Position numbers and translations under genes: made by a program. A model generated the notes under the pieces. That model saw nothing but the letters and a program-made list of their open reading frames with translations. It was not told the DNA's origin and did no database searches. Below, one piece after another: positions 17,786 to 26,179 of a DNA stretch of 64,000 bases (position 1 is its first letter; every line of letters starts with the position of its first letter). Origin of the DNA: Halomontanus rarus (lineage in GTDB: Archaea > Halobacteriota > Halobacteria > Halobacteriales > Natrialbaceae); assembly GCF_017357405.1 (NCBI RefSeq), contig NZ_CP071597.1:1612001-1676000 (forward strand), read 5' to 3'.

Positions 17786-18514
17786 ATGAACGAAGAGAAC
17801 GAAGAGACGACTCAGATGAGCCGATGTGAACAGCACGTAAACGATAGTAGTACAGCCGCACGAACGGGACGACGGCTCTCACGTCGGTCCGTCCTGACGG
17901 TCGCGGCGGGTGCGGGGGTGTCCAGTGCGATCAGTGGTGCTGTCACAGCCCAAGAGCAAGAGCAGGAACAGGAACAGAATCAGGACACGCAGACGGTGAC
18001 CGTAGAACTGACCGCCGACGAGACCGATATCGGAGAGACGATCGAAGCCACGGTCTCGATCTCCGAGGTTCCTCGCGGACTCTCCGGACTGCTCGGAGAT
18101 GCTAGCGTCGCGGACCCGGAGGTTGCGACGATCGTCGGCGCGAGCATCGACGAGGACTTCGGGATGGCGCAGGACCCAGAGTTCTCCGACGACGGGTCGA
18201 CGTGTGAACTGGTCGCAGCCGATATCAACGGCGAGTTCTCGGAGGGCGACACCGACCTCGAGCTCTTCACGCTCGAACTCGAGGGACAGGACCACGGCGA
18301 GACCGAACTCGTGTTCGACGAACTCATCGAAGCCAGTGACGGGACGTTCTACGACGTCGACCTCGAGGGCGATCAGTTCACGGTCGGCGACGGTCCGGAG
18401 TCGGGCGGTGATGGCGGTTCCAGCCAGATGCCGGGATTCGGGGTTGGCGGGGCAGTCGCGGGGATCGTCGGTGGTCTCGCGTACCTCCTGCGAGGCCGGG
18501 CGTCGAGAGAGTGA
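17786..18514 (+). CDS. Surface-anchored single-cohesin protein (Tat signal, cohesin, PGF-CTERM-like anchor)
   Basis: This 242-residue protein has the modules of a cell-wall anchoring scaffoldin. A Tat signal (SRRSVLTVAAGAG) is followed by a low-complexity Gln/Glu linker (EQEQEQEQ). A cohesin occupies about residues 70-202. It shares PRGLSGLLGDA, the FGMxQD block, FSEGDTDLELFTLELEGQ and GTFYD with the scaffoldin cohesins, so the binding preference is probably the same. The C-terminus is a PGF motif (MPGFGVGG), a hydrophobic segment and a short basic tail (LLRGRASRE), as in PGF-CTERM proteins processed by archaeosortase and lipid-anchored. It would hold one dockerin protein at the cell surface. 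Start alternatives at 17729 and 17816 do not affect the mature protein. Confidence 0.87.
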   Translation: MNEENEETTQMSRCEQHVNDSSTAARTGRRLSRRSVLTVAAGAGVSSAISGAVTAQEQEQEQEQNQDTQTVTVELTADETDIGETIEATVSISEVPRGLSGLLGDASVADPEVATIVGASIDEDFGMAQDPEFSDDGSTCELVAADINGEFSEGDTDLELFTLELEGQDHGETELVFDELIEASDGTFYDVDLEGDQFTVGDGPESGGDGGSSQMPGFGVGGAVAGIVGGLAYLLRGRASRE

Positions 18515-18807
18515 TCCGGGGAACGCATCTCCAGCGTCGAACTCGAGCGGGCGTTTCGACCGTGTTACCGCGGTAAGTGATCCCGACGTCTGGAATGATT
18601 GAGGGCGTTTTATTCCTTTCTGAGGAGAGTAAACTTTTAGCTATTGGCCGACGACGTAGTGTCGCGGCGAGAACGACGAACGTCTCGACCAGAGAGCGAC
18701 CGGCAGATCACGATCCGGAGATGGCGACCGACGGATAGATCGAGCGGTCGTGGCGACGGTTCGGGAAGCGGTCGGTATCGATCACACCAATCAGAACAGT
18801 TCCACCC

Positions 18808-21039
18808 ATGACCGGACGACGCGTGCAAACACGAGATTCGAACGTACCGAGCGGCGACTACTCCAGAGAGAGAGAAAGTGACGGCGATGGAGGCGGAGAC
18901 GGAGGGGTCGGGGCGACGCGCCGGCGCTTTCTGCAGGGCATCGGCGCCGGAGCGCTCGTCGGTATCCTCGGTAGCGCGGGGGCGACGGCGCAGGCGGGTT
19001 CGACGTCGTTCGTCGAAACCGACGGCACCCAGTTCGTCGTCGACGGGGACCCGATCTACTTCCACGGCGCGAACAACTTCTGGATCGCCGACGCCTACAG
19101 GGGAACCGAGGACCGAATCGATTCCCTCTTCGGGCAGTTCGAGGAGATGGGCATCAACTTCCTGCGGACGTTCGTCACCTGCGAAGGAGGCGACGGCGAC
19201 TGTTACATTCCCGAACCGTACGAGCACTCGGAGGGAGCTTTCGAGACGCTCGATTACATCGTCGCACGCGCTGCGGACCACGGGATCAGGCTGACCCTCA
19301 TCCTCGCGGACAACTGGGACCACAACGGTGGCATCCCCCAGTACGTCGAGTGGATCGACGGTGCGGAAGCTCACAGCGACTTCTACGTGAACGAAGACGC
19401 GAAAGATCTCTACAAGTGGCACGTCGAAGAGACCCTGACCAGAGAGAACACGATCACCGGCCGCGAGTACCGCGAGGAACCGTCGATCGCGATGTGGGAA
19501 CTCTGCAACGAACCCCGACTCGAGGGCGACGCCTTCGGAGAGGGAGAGGATCCGGGCTACGAGGAGCGCGCGTCGATCCTCGAGGACTGGTTCCGTGAGA
19601 TGTCCGGGTTCATCAAGGAGCTCGACTCGAACCACCTCGTGTCGACTGGGATGGAGGGATTCTACACGCGCGAGGACCGCACCGAGTGGTTCTACAACGA
19701 GTGGACCGGGCAGGATTTCGTCAGACATCACTCGATCGACACCATCGACGCCTGTTCGTTCCACATGTATCCCTACCACTGGAACTTCCCGCTCGAGTAC
19801 GGGGCGACGTGGGTCCGAGAACACGTCCGGGACGCCCACGAAGTGGTGGGCAAGCCGGGATACTGCGGCGAGTTCAACGTGAACAGAGAGAGCGGTCTCG
19901 AGACCAGAAACGAGGTCCTCACCGAGTGGTACGAGATGTTGGACGCGACCGACGCCGACGCCGCGATGATCTGGCAGATCGTCCTCGAAGAGATGCACGA
20001 TCACGACGGGTTCCAGGTCTATCGAAGCGAGACGGGTGACGTCCTCGAGGCGTACGCGCAGGCGACCAGCGCCAAGAGCGTGGCCGGGAGCGGCGCCGAG
20101 CTCGCGGCCCCGACGAGCGTGGTCGCGACGACGACCGGGTCGTCGATCGCCGTCGACTGGAGTCGAGTGAGCGCCGCCGCCGAGTACGTCGTCTCGCTGG
20201 ATGGGGCCGTCGAACGTACCACGTCGGAGACGAGTACGGTTCTCGAGGGACTCGACGCGGACGTCGAGTACGAGGTCGGCGTCACGGCGGTCGGAACCGG
20301 CGGTGAGGAGACCGCGACCGCGACAACGATGGCGACGACGGAGGGGTCGAACACGGTCGAGTATCCGGAGTGGGAGTACGGAACCGTCTACGAAGAGGGC
20401 GATCGAGTCGTCTGGAACGGCATCGTCTGGGAAGCGCAGTGGTACACCGACGAGGAGGAGCCCCGATTCGAGAACGGCTATGCGTGGGAGTTCGTCCGCG
20501 TAATCGGATCTGGCGAGACTGACACCGACACCGGTTCCGACAACGGTGACCCAGCGGAACCGACGGCACCCGCCGGCATCTGGATCGACGAGACCACCGA
20601 ATCGGAACTCGAGGTGGGCTGGGAGTCGGTCACCGAGGCCGACGCCTATCGCGTCTATCTCGAGGGGACGCTCGAGGCGGAGACGGCCGATACCGAAGTG
20701 ACGATCGCGGGGCTCGAGGCGGAGACGAGCTACGAGATCGGTCTCTCCGCGGTCGTCGACGGGGAGGAGTCCGACGTGGTGACGACGACCGCGAGTACAC
20801 GGTCGGCCGACGGTCCCGAGGGTCCACCCGAAATCGACGGCTCCGAGCCCGCCGATACCACCGGCGACGGACTGTACGACGATCTCGACGGGAGCGGGTC
20901 GACGACGACGACCGACGTGACCGTCTTCTTCGAACACGTCGACGAGTCCGTCGTCGCGGACTATCCGGAGTACTACGACTTCGACGGCAACGGGCAGGTG
21001 ACGGTCACCGACGTCGTCGACCTCTTCGAGAGTCTATGA
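18808..21039 (+). CDS. GH5 beta-mannanase-like enzyme with Fn3, CBM5/12-like, Fn3 and dockerin
   Basis: The 743-residue product is Tat-exported (TRRRFLQGIGAGAL, Arg38-40). Its GH5 domain (about residues 66-430) opens FVETDGTQFVVDGDPIYFHG-x-NNFW, the hallmark of the mannanase group (GH5 subfamily 7-like). Acid/base is Glu235 in LCNEPR and nucleophile Glu355 in CGEFN. A fibronectin-III domain follows (about 432-515). Next is a short tryptophan-rich module (about 518-568: YPEWEYGTVYEEGDRVVWNG, then WEAQWYTDEEEP) that fits CBM5/12. A second Fn3 (585-670) and a dockerin (about 683-743, DTTGDG and DFDGNG loops) complete it. The substrate is probably mannan, by family only. A 9-bp-stem hairpin follows the gene. 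Confidence 0.9.
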   Translation: MTGRRVQTRDSNVPSGDYSRERESDGDGGGDGGVGATRRRFLQGIGAGALVGILGSAGATAQAGSTSFVETDGTQFVVDGDPIYFHGANNFWIADAYRGTEDRIDSLFGQFEEMGINFLRTFVTCEGGDGDCYIPEPYEHSEGAFETLDYIVARAADHGIRLTLILADNWDHNGGIPQYVEWIDGAEAHSDFYVNEDAKDLYKWHVEETLTRENTITGREYREEPSIAMWELCNEPRLEGDAFGEGEDPGYEERASILEDWFREMSGFIKELDSNHLVSTGMEGFYTREDRTEWFYNEWTGQDFVRHHSIDTIDACSFHMYPYHWNFPLEYGATWVREHVRDAHEVVGKPGYCGEFNVNRESGLETRNEVLTEWYEMLDATDADAAMIWQIVLEEMHDHDGFQVYRSETGDVLEAYAQATSAKSVAGSGAELAAPTSVVATTTGSSIAVDWSRVSAAAEYVVSLDGAVERTTSETSTVLEGLDADVEYEVGVTAVGTGGEETATATTMATTEGSNTVEYPEWEYGTVYEEGDRVVWNGIVWEAQWYTDEEEPRFENGYAWEFVRVIGSGETDTDTGSDNGDPAEPTAPAGIWIDETTESELEVGWESVTEADAYRVYLEGTLEAETADTEVTIAGLEAETSYEIGLSAVVDGEESDVVTTTASTRSADGPEGPPEIDGSEPADTTGDGLYDDLDGSGSTTTTDVTVFFEHVDESVVADYPEYYDFDGNGQVTVTDVVDLFESL

Positions 21040-21513
21040 GTCGCTCGGTCGACAACCGGCGACGGCTCGCCGGTTGGAGACCACGGCCGTCGAATCGTCG
21101 ATTGTTGGAATCGGTCCGTTCGAACCGCGACGCGGCGTGACAATCGATGGTCGATTCTCGGAGTCGCCCGTCCTCACTCACATCCCGACTGACCGAACGA
21201 GAATCTCCCGACCTTCCAGATAAAGTTCATTTATAGTAGTGAACGAATTAGGAGAGCGAAGATATTATTTTGTGCAACCAGGACGATTGTTCATACAACT
21301 GTCAGAGAAACTGAAACAGTCCGCAGGAGAGTGTACAACGAGTACGCCCCCAATGCCGCGTGAGTGGAGACACTATTTTCGATAGTTCAGCTAATATTTT
21401 TTACTAGAGTCAATAGTTTTAATATCGTCTGATTAAGTATGTTAGATGCAGCTTCGCATACGTAGCGAACAAGGGATCGCGGCGAACACAGGCAGATCCA
21501 ATCACAGGACACA
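21040..21513. other. Intergenic region after the first mannanase
   Basis: About 470 bp without a recognisable gene. It begins with a strong hairpin (21054-21075). The AT-rich part at 21360-21440 ('cagctaatattttttactag', 'gttttaatatcg') is the likely promoter zone for the 21514 gene. Confidence 0.45.
21054..21075 (+). terminator. Hairpin downstream of the 18808 mannanase gene
   Basis: AACCGGCGA and TCGCCGGTT form a perfect 9-bp stem with a CGGC loop, 15 bp after the stop codon. No T-run follows, so this may be a processing or stability hairpin instead of a true archaeal terminator. Confidence 0.4.
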
Positions 21514-23487
21514 ATGCAAAACAACGATAGCACACCGAAGACAGGCGAATCGACACCGATGAGCAGACTCACACGGCGTGGCGTCATGAAAGCGACTGCC
21601 GGCGCGGGCGTCGCCGCACTCGGACTGAGCGCCTTCAGTGGCGGTGCGGCCGGGAACCTCTCCGACGGCGAATTCCAGCGGCTGTCGGTCAGCAGCGACA
21701 ACCGGATCGTCAACGAAGACGGCGACACGTTCGTGATGCGAGGGGTCAACATCCCCGATCCGAAGCGACTCGAGCGGACAAAGCACCTCCGCGGAAAGTC
21801 GGGACAGCAGCTCGTCGACATGGTCACGAACAACGAGGCCGGCTGGTATCCGCGAGTCGTTCGCGTTCCCGCCCAGCCCCAGGACATCGGCGAGCACCCG
21901 ATGGGCCACACCGGACCCGAGTACGAGCCCGGTGAGCTGGAGTCGCCCGACGTCGTCGCCGACGACCGACGGAAGATGCGGCCGTCGCAGCCGGTCGCGT
22001 TCACGCAGGCCGAACTCGAGGACTACCTGGACAACTACTACGACCCGATCGTCGAGCGCTGTGCGGAACGCGGCGTCTACTGCATCGTCGACTTCCACCG
22101 ACATTGGCACGAACAGCCGCCGGGCGACCCGGAGAAGAGCGACGCAGCCGCCGAGAACCACCTGCCGTACAACAGCCCGTACACGAACTACTGGGCGCGC
22201 AACACGTACGACGACGGTACTGTTTCCTTCACCGAGGACGATCCGGGCTCGTGGGGCCACGTCGACCAGACCTGGATCGACGCGATGGGATACGGCCAGA
22301 CCGGCTCTGGCACGCCCTACGCCTACGAGTACTGGCAGGTCAACGAGGAACTGCTCGAGGAAGCACAGCTGTTCTGGGAGGAAGCCGCGTCCCGATACGG
22401 CGACATGGATCACGTGATCTTCGAGCCGTACAACGAGCCGACCTCGCCCGGTATCTGGGGTCCCGTCGAGGGCTGTGGCGCCGAGAAGCAACACGGCCTC
22501 TGGCGGACGTTCCAGGACGACTTCATGGGTCCGATCCTCGATACAATCAGGCAGTACTACGACGGACTCCTCCTGGTCGGCGTCCCCGGCTGGTGTCAGT
22601 CCCTTCAGGGGCTCCACTGGCGTGACTTCAATCAGGCCGGTTACGATAACGTCGCCTGTACCTGGCACAACTACGCGGGTCACGACGTCAGCCAGATGCA
22701 CAACTGGTTCAACGACACGAACTACCAGAGCCCCGACGGCGTCGAGGCCGAGACCGGCGAGTCGCTCGAGGATCCGTACCTCGCTCCGCCGGACTCCGTC
22801 GACATGCCGGAGTGCTGGGGCTGGGAAGGCTACGAGGCTGCGGGCCTCCAGGAGGCGATGGACTATCATCCCATCGCAGTCACCGAGTTCGGCTGGGTCG
22901 ACAACACGGACGTCTCCCACTGGCTGCGCGGCTCCACGACCGGTCTGGGCACAACCAACGAGTACGGCGTGCCGTTCTTCGACGCGATCGAACAGGACGA
23001 CCGACTCAGCTGGGTCGCCTGGGTCGCCGACGTCCGCTGGCACCCGACGATGTTCGAGTACGAGGACGGTGCCGCTGAAGGCGAACTCGACCTCGTCAAC
23101 GACAACTTCTACGACACGCCACTCGAGGACATCCCGTCACCCTGTCCCGAGCTCCCCTGCGAGTGGAATATTCTCGACGGGGAGGACAGCGGTGCGTACA
23201 TCAAGGATCGACTCGAGACGTACCAGGACGTCTCGGTACCGTTCGATCTGGAGACGACGGGTCCCGGTGACGAGAACGGAAACGGTAACGGCGACGGCGA
23301 TCCGCAGGACACCACCGGTGACGGTCTCTACAACGACATCGACGGCAACGGTGAAACTACGGCGACCGACGTCACCGAGTTCTTCGACGGCTTCAACGAC
23401 GAGTACTCCGATCCAGAGTACTACGACTTCAGCGGCGACGGGCAGGTGACGACCACCGACGTCATCGAACTGTTCGAATCGCTGTAA
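21514..23487 (+). CDS. Secreted GH5 endoglucanase with dockerin
   Basis: This 657-residue protein has a Tat signal (LTRRGVMK, Arg21-Arg22) and a large GH5 domain (about residues 60-575). Acid/base is Glu308 in YNEP and nucleophile Glu458 in TEFGW. Compared with other GH5 enzymes of the island it has insertions near residues 130-165 and 205-270 and extra cysteines (MPECWGW, SPCPELPCEW). The CEELPCEW/CPELPCEW element is shared with the scaffoldin GH5 domain, so these two catalytic domains are close relatives. The dockerin (about 599-657) is of the ETTATDVTEFFDGFNDEYSD subtype, found otherwise only in the 8881 protein. A second ATG at 21559 is an alternative start just before the twin arginines. 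Confidence 0.92.
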   Translation: MQNNDSTPKTGESTPMSRLTRRGVMKATAGAGVAALGLSAFSGGAAGNLSDGEFQRLSVSSDNRIVNEDGDTFVMRGVNIPDPKRLERTKHLRGKSGQQLVDMVTNNEAGWYPRVVRVPAQPQDIGEHPMGHTGPEYEPGELESPDVVADDRRKMRPSQPVAFTQAELEDYLDNYYDPIVERCAERGVYCIVDFHRHWHEQPPGDPEKSDAAAENHLPYNSPYTNYWARNTYDDGTVSFTEDDPGSWGHVDQTWIDAMGYGQTGSGTPYAYEYWQVNEELLEEAQLFWEEAASRYGDMDHVIFEPYNEPTSPGIWGPVEGCGAEKQHGLWRTFQDDFMGPILDTIRQYYDGLLLVGVPGWCQSLQGLHWRDFNQAGYDNVACTWHNYAGHDVSQMHNWFNDTNYQSPDGVEAETGESLEDPYLAPPDSVDMPECWGWEGYEAAGLQEAMDYHPIAVTEFGWVDNTDVSHWLRGSTTGLGTTNEYGVPFFDAIEQDDRLSWVAWVADVRWHPTMFEYEDGAAEGELDLVNDNFYDTPLEDIPSPCPELPCEWNILDGEDSGAYIKDRLETYQDVSVPFDLETTGPGDENGNGNGDGDPQDTTGDGLYNDIDGNGETTATDVTEFFDGFNDEYSDPEYYDFSGDGQVTTTDVIELFESL

Positions 23488-23488
23488 G

Positions 23489-23527
23489 CGATTCGAGCTA
23501 GCAAATCTCTGATTTGCATCGTTCGAC
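23489..23527 (+). repeat. 3' element after a dockerin gene, with perfect hairpin
   Basis: Just after the stop codon, GCAAATC (23501-23507), TCT and GATTTGC (23511-23517) form a perfect 7-bp stem with a 3-nt loop, followed by ATCGTTCGA. It belongs to the family also found at 10709, 25921, 41942 and 42066. Confidence 0.6.
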
Positions 23528-24130
23528 GGGTACAGTCCGTCGAGCAATCCTCGAGTTGTGTTGTTCGAGAATCCCTAACGGCGCTCCGAACCGGACCGTT
23601 CGGATGTCAGCCCTTCGGACGCCGAGTTCCGGTTCGCAGTGTTCGACTCACTGCACGAGATCCGGATCGTAACTCGCGGAAAACGGCCGTCGAGGAGTCG
23701 GATTCGCTCGAGTAGTTACGTAGTATTCTGTGACGGGAGCCCCGATTCCGCTCGAGTAGGTCGCCGACCGCTTCGACGGATTGTAGCGGCGCGTCGACGA
23801 TGGCGTCAGCGCCGATCGATCGGCGCTCACTCGAGCGCGAGACCGGGCCAGAAATCCGAGCGTGAGGCCTCTATAGCAATTAATTCAGAAAAATATAGAT
23901 AGTTTTTAATTGTGTGGGATCGTTTTTTCGGACGAGTGCAGGGCGACCGAGTGAGACGGGTCATCGGTCCGAACGGGTGGACGTACGCGAGTGCGACCGA
24001 CGACGACTCACTCGAGCGGACGGCCCGTCGAGTTCGACCCGACAGCGCGGTCCGGATGGACTGGAACTATCCATCGCGGACGACGAAAGCGCGTGTCGTC
24101 GAAGCACCACCTTCGGAGCGGACAACGACC
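23528..24130. other. Intergenic region upstream of the GH10 gene
   Basis: About 600 bp without a recognised gene. The first 350 bp are GC-rich and featureless. An AT-rich stretch at 23876-23912 ('aattaattcagaaaaatata') is the likely promoter. The reading frame of the GH10 gene is open back to 23912, but that 73-codon extension has no family resemblance, so the ATG at 24131 is preferred. Confidence 0.45.
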
Positions 24131-25918
24131 ATGACAGCAAACGACGAGACACCGACGACGGAATCTAAGCCTCGAGCGAACCGACTATCGCGGCCCGACC
24201 ACGAGGAGGGGCGCGACCGAACCGACGAAACTGACAAAACCGACGAAACGGCCGCCACGATCCCAGTACAGCGCCGCGAGTATCTCCGGTCGATCGGGGT
24301 CGCCGGCGCGCTCGGATCTCTTGCGGGACTCTCCGGGGCGACCGGAAGCGTCGCCGCACAGGACGGCGACTGGGAGGCGGCGGCCGAACAGCACATCGAA
24401 GAGCATCGGACGAGCGACCTCGAGGTCGTCGTCGAGGACGAGAACGGCGATCCGATCTCCGGGGCCGAGGTGCAAATCGAGATGCAAGAACACGACTTCG
24501 GCTTCGGGACGGCCGTCCACGCGGAGTTCCTCACGAACCAGACCGAGTGGGGGAACTCGATCCACACGCCCGAGGACCAACAGCAGTACCAGCAGACCAT
24601 CGAGGAGTTGTTCAACGAGATCGTCCTCGAGAACCTCCACAAGTGGCATCTCTGGGAGACCAACACGAATCACGCGGACAACGCCGTCCAGTGGGCGCGC
24701 GACCGCGGTATGGACGTGCGAGGACACGTCTGCATCTGGGGCAACCTCGGCGCCTACGCGCTTCCGCCGCGGGTCGTCGAGGCGATGGGCGATCCGTGGG
24801 CCAGCGAGTGGGACGAAGCCGGCGAGCCCAACCGCGACATTCAGATGGTTCGCGACGAGGCCAGCAACCACATCGACGAGATCATCAACCACTACGGAGA
24901 CGATATCAAAGAGTGGGAGGTCGTCAACGAGGTCCTCCACGTCCCCTCGATCATCGAGGCGATCGAAGGACAGGACGTCACGCCCGAGACGGCGGAGATC
25001 CTCGGGGACTGGTACCTGCAGGCCCAGGAGACCGCCAGCCAGTACGACTGCGGGGTCGCCATAAACGACTACAACATTATGGCGGAAAATAACTACAGCG
25101 AGCCCGACCGCTACGAGGACCAGATGGACTACCTCGTCAACGAGCGGGGCGTCGATCTGAGCGGCATCGGGATGCAGTGTCACTTCTCGCTCGACGAGCG
25201 CAAGAGTCCGGACGAAATCCTGCAGATGCTAGACCGGTACGCCGAGTACGGCGACTTGAACACGACCGAGTTCGACATGTTCGTCGACGGCTGGGACGAG
25301 CAACAGGAGGCCGACTTCCTCTACCAGTACCTGAAGACGTTCTTCAGCCACCCCGCTTCCAAGGACTTCCTCGTGTGGGGCCACTGGACCCCGCTGCACT
25401 GGGGCGACGACTACGGAGACGACAGCTCCCCCCAGAACGCGCCGTTCTACCGAGAGGACTGGTCCGAGAAGCCTGCACTCGACAGGTACCGTGATCTCGT
25501 GTTCGATCAGTGGTGGACCGACGAGTCCGGACCCACCGACTCGAGCGGGAGCTACACCACCAACGCCTTCCTCGGCGAGCACGAAATCACGGTGACGACC
25601 GATCAGGAGTCGACGACCGAGACGATCTCCGTCACCGACGCCGACGGGACGACCACCGTCGAGGTGGTCGCGACTGGCGACGGTGATTCCAACGGCGACG
25701 AACCCCCGGCGATCGACGGGACCGTCCCGCAGGATACGACCGGTGACGGTCTCTCCAACGACTTCACCGGCAGCGGGTCGACGACGACGACTGACGTGAA
25801 CGTCTTCTTCGAGAACGTCGACAACCCGGACGTCGCCGACTATCCCGAGTACTACGATTTCGACGGCAACGGCCAGGTGAGCGTCACCGACGTCGTCGAA
25901 CTCTTCGACAGCCTCTGA
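24131..25918 (+). CDS. GH10 endo-beta-1,4-xylanase with dockerin
   Basis: This 595-residue protein begins with a long acidic n-region before a Tat signal (QRREYLRS, Arg48-Arg49). The GH10 domain covers about residues 95-475: the FGFGTAVHAEFL strand, HKWHLWET, RGHVCIWG, acid/base Glu267 in VVNEVLH and nucleophile Glu380 in TTEFDM. It is the only GH10 enzyme in the island and should cleave xylan backbones. A small Ig-like segment (AFLGEHEITVTT to TVEVVATGDG) precedes the dockerin (about 535-595). The dockerin DNA is almost identical to that of the 35747, 37359 and 40451 genes. Start chosen at MTANDETPTTE, which resembles MTANDHTDTD of the 40451 protein. Confidence 0.93.
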   Translation: MTANDETPTTESKPRANRLSRPDHEEGRDRTDETDKTDETAATIPVQRREYLRSIGVAGALGSLAGLSGATGSVAAQDGDWEAAAEQHIEEHRTSDLEVVVEDENGDPISGAEVQIEMQEHDFGFGTAVHAEFLTNQTEWGNSIHTPEDQQQYQQTIEELFNEIVLENLHKWHLWETNTNHADNAVQWARDRGMDVRGHVCIWGNLGAYALPPRVVEAMGDPWASEWDEAGEPNRDIQMVRDEASNHIDEIINHYGDDIKEWEVVNEVLHVPSIIEAIEGQDVTPETAEILGDWYLQAQETASQYDCGVAINDYNIMAENNYSEPDRYEDQMDYLVNERGVDLSGIGMQCHFSLDERKSPDEILQMLDRYAEYGDLNTTEFDMFVDGWDEQQEADFLYQYLKTFFSHPASKDFLVWGHWTPLHWGDDYGDDSSPQNAPFYREDWSEKPALDRYRDLVFDQWWTDESGPTDSSGSYTTNAFLGEHEITVTTDQESTTETISVTDADGTTTVEVVATGDGDSNGDEPPAIDGTVPQDTTGDGLSNDFTGSGSTTTTDVNVFFENVDNPDVADYPEYYDFDGNGQVSVTDVVELFDSL

Positions 25919-25920
25919 GC

Positions 25921-25958
25921 GAGCCGGGCCAGCGAATCTTCGATTCACGCCGTTCGAG
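25921..25958 (+). repeat. 3' element after the GH10 gene
   Basis: GCGAATC (25932-25938), TTC and GATTCACGC form a stem with one bulged base, followed by CGTTCGA. Relative to the 23489 copy, an A-T pair in the stem is exchanged for G-C, so pairing is kept. Confidence 0.6.
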
Positions 25959-26037
25959 TCGGCCTGTTCGGGAGTTCGTAACCGATTCGGTCACTGCTCA
26001 CGGACGTGTACGACCAATACATTCAATATCGTACTGT

Positions 26038-26053
26038 GTGTAAACTGTGAAAG
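26038..26053 (+). promoter_or_regulatory. Possible operator-like motif GTGTRRAYTGTGA upstream of a GH5 gene
   Basis: GTGTAAACTGTGAAAG occurs about 140 bp before the start of the 26180 gene. Close matches stand 70 bp before the 33715 gene (33646-33661) and 90 bp before the 35747 gene (35657-35672). A shared regulator site is possible; the copies were found by eye. Confidence 0.25.
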
Positions 26054-26179
26054 ATCGACTGAAACGCGACTGGGCAGGCGTCTCGACCGATCCCGTGACA
26101 CGGATTCCGACGAACGGCCGTGTGTCGCGTTGGGAGGCTGCGACCAGTCGTGACTGAGAAATCCGATCAGGACAGATCC

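Noticed and set aside
23912..24130. N-terminal 73-codon extension of the GH10 gene
   Set aside because: It lies over the likely promoter, has no similarity to other island proteins, and the ATG at 24131 resembles the start of the 40451 gene.
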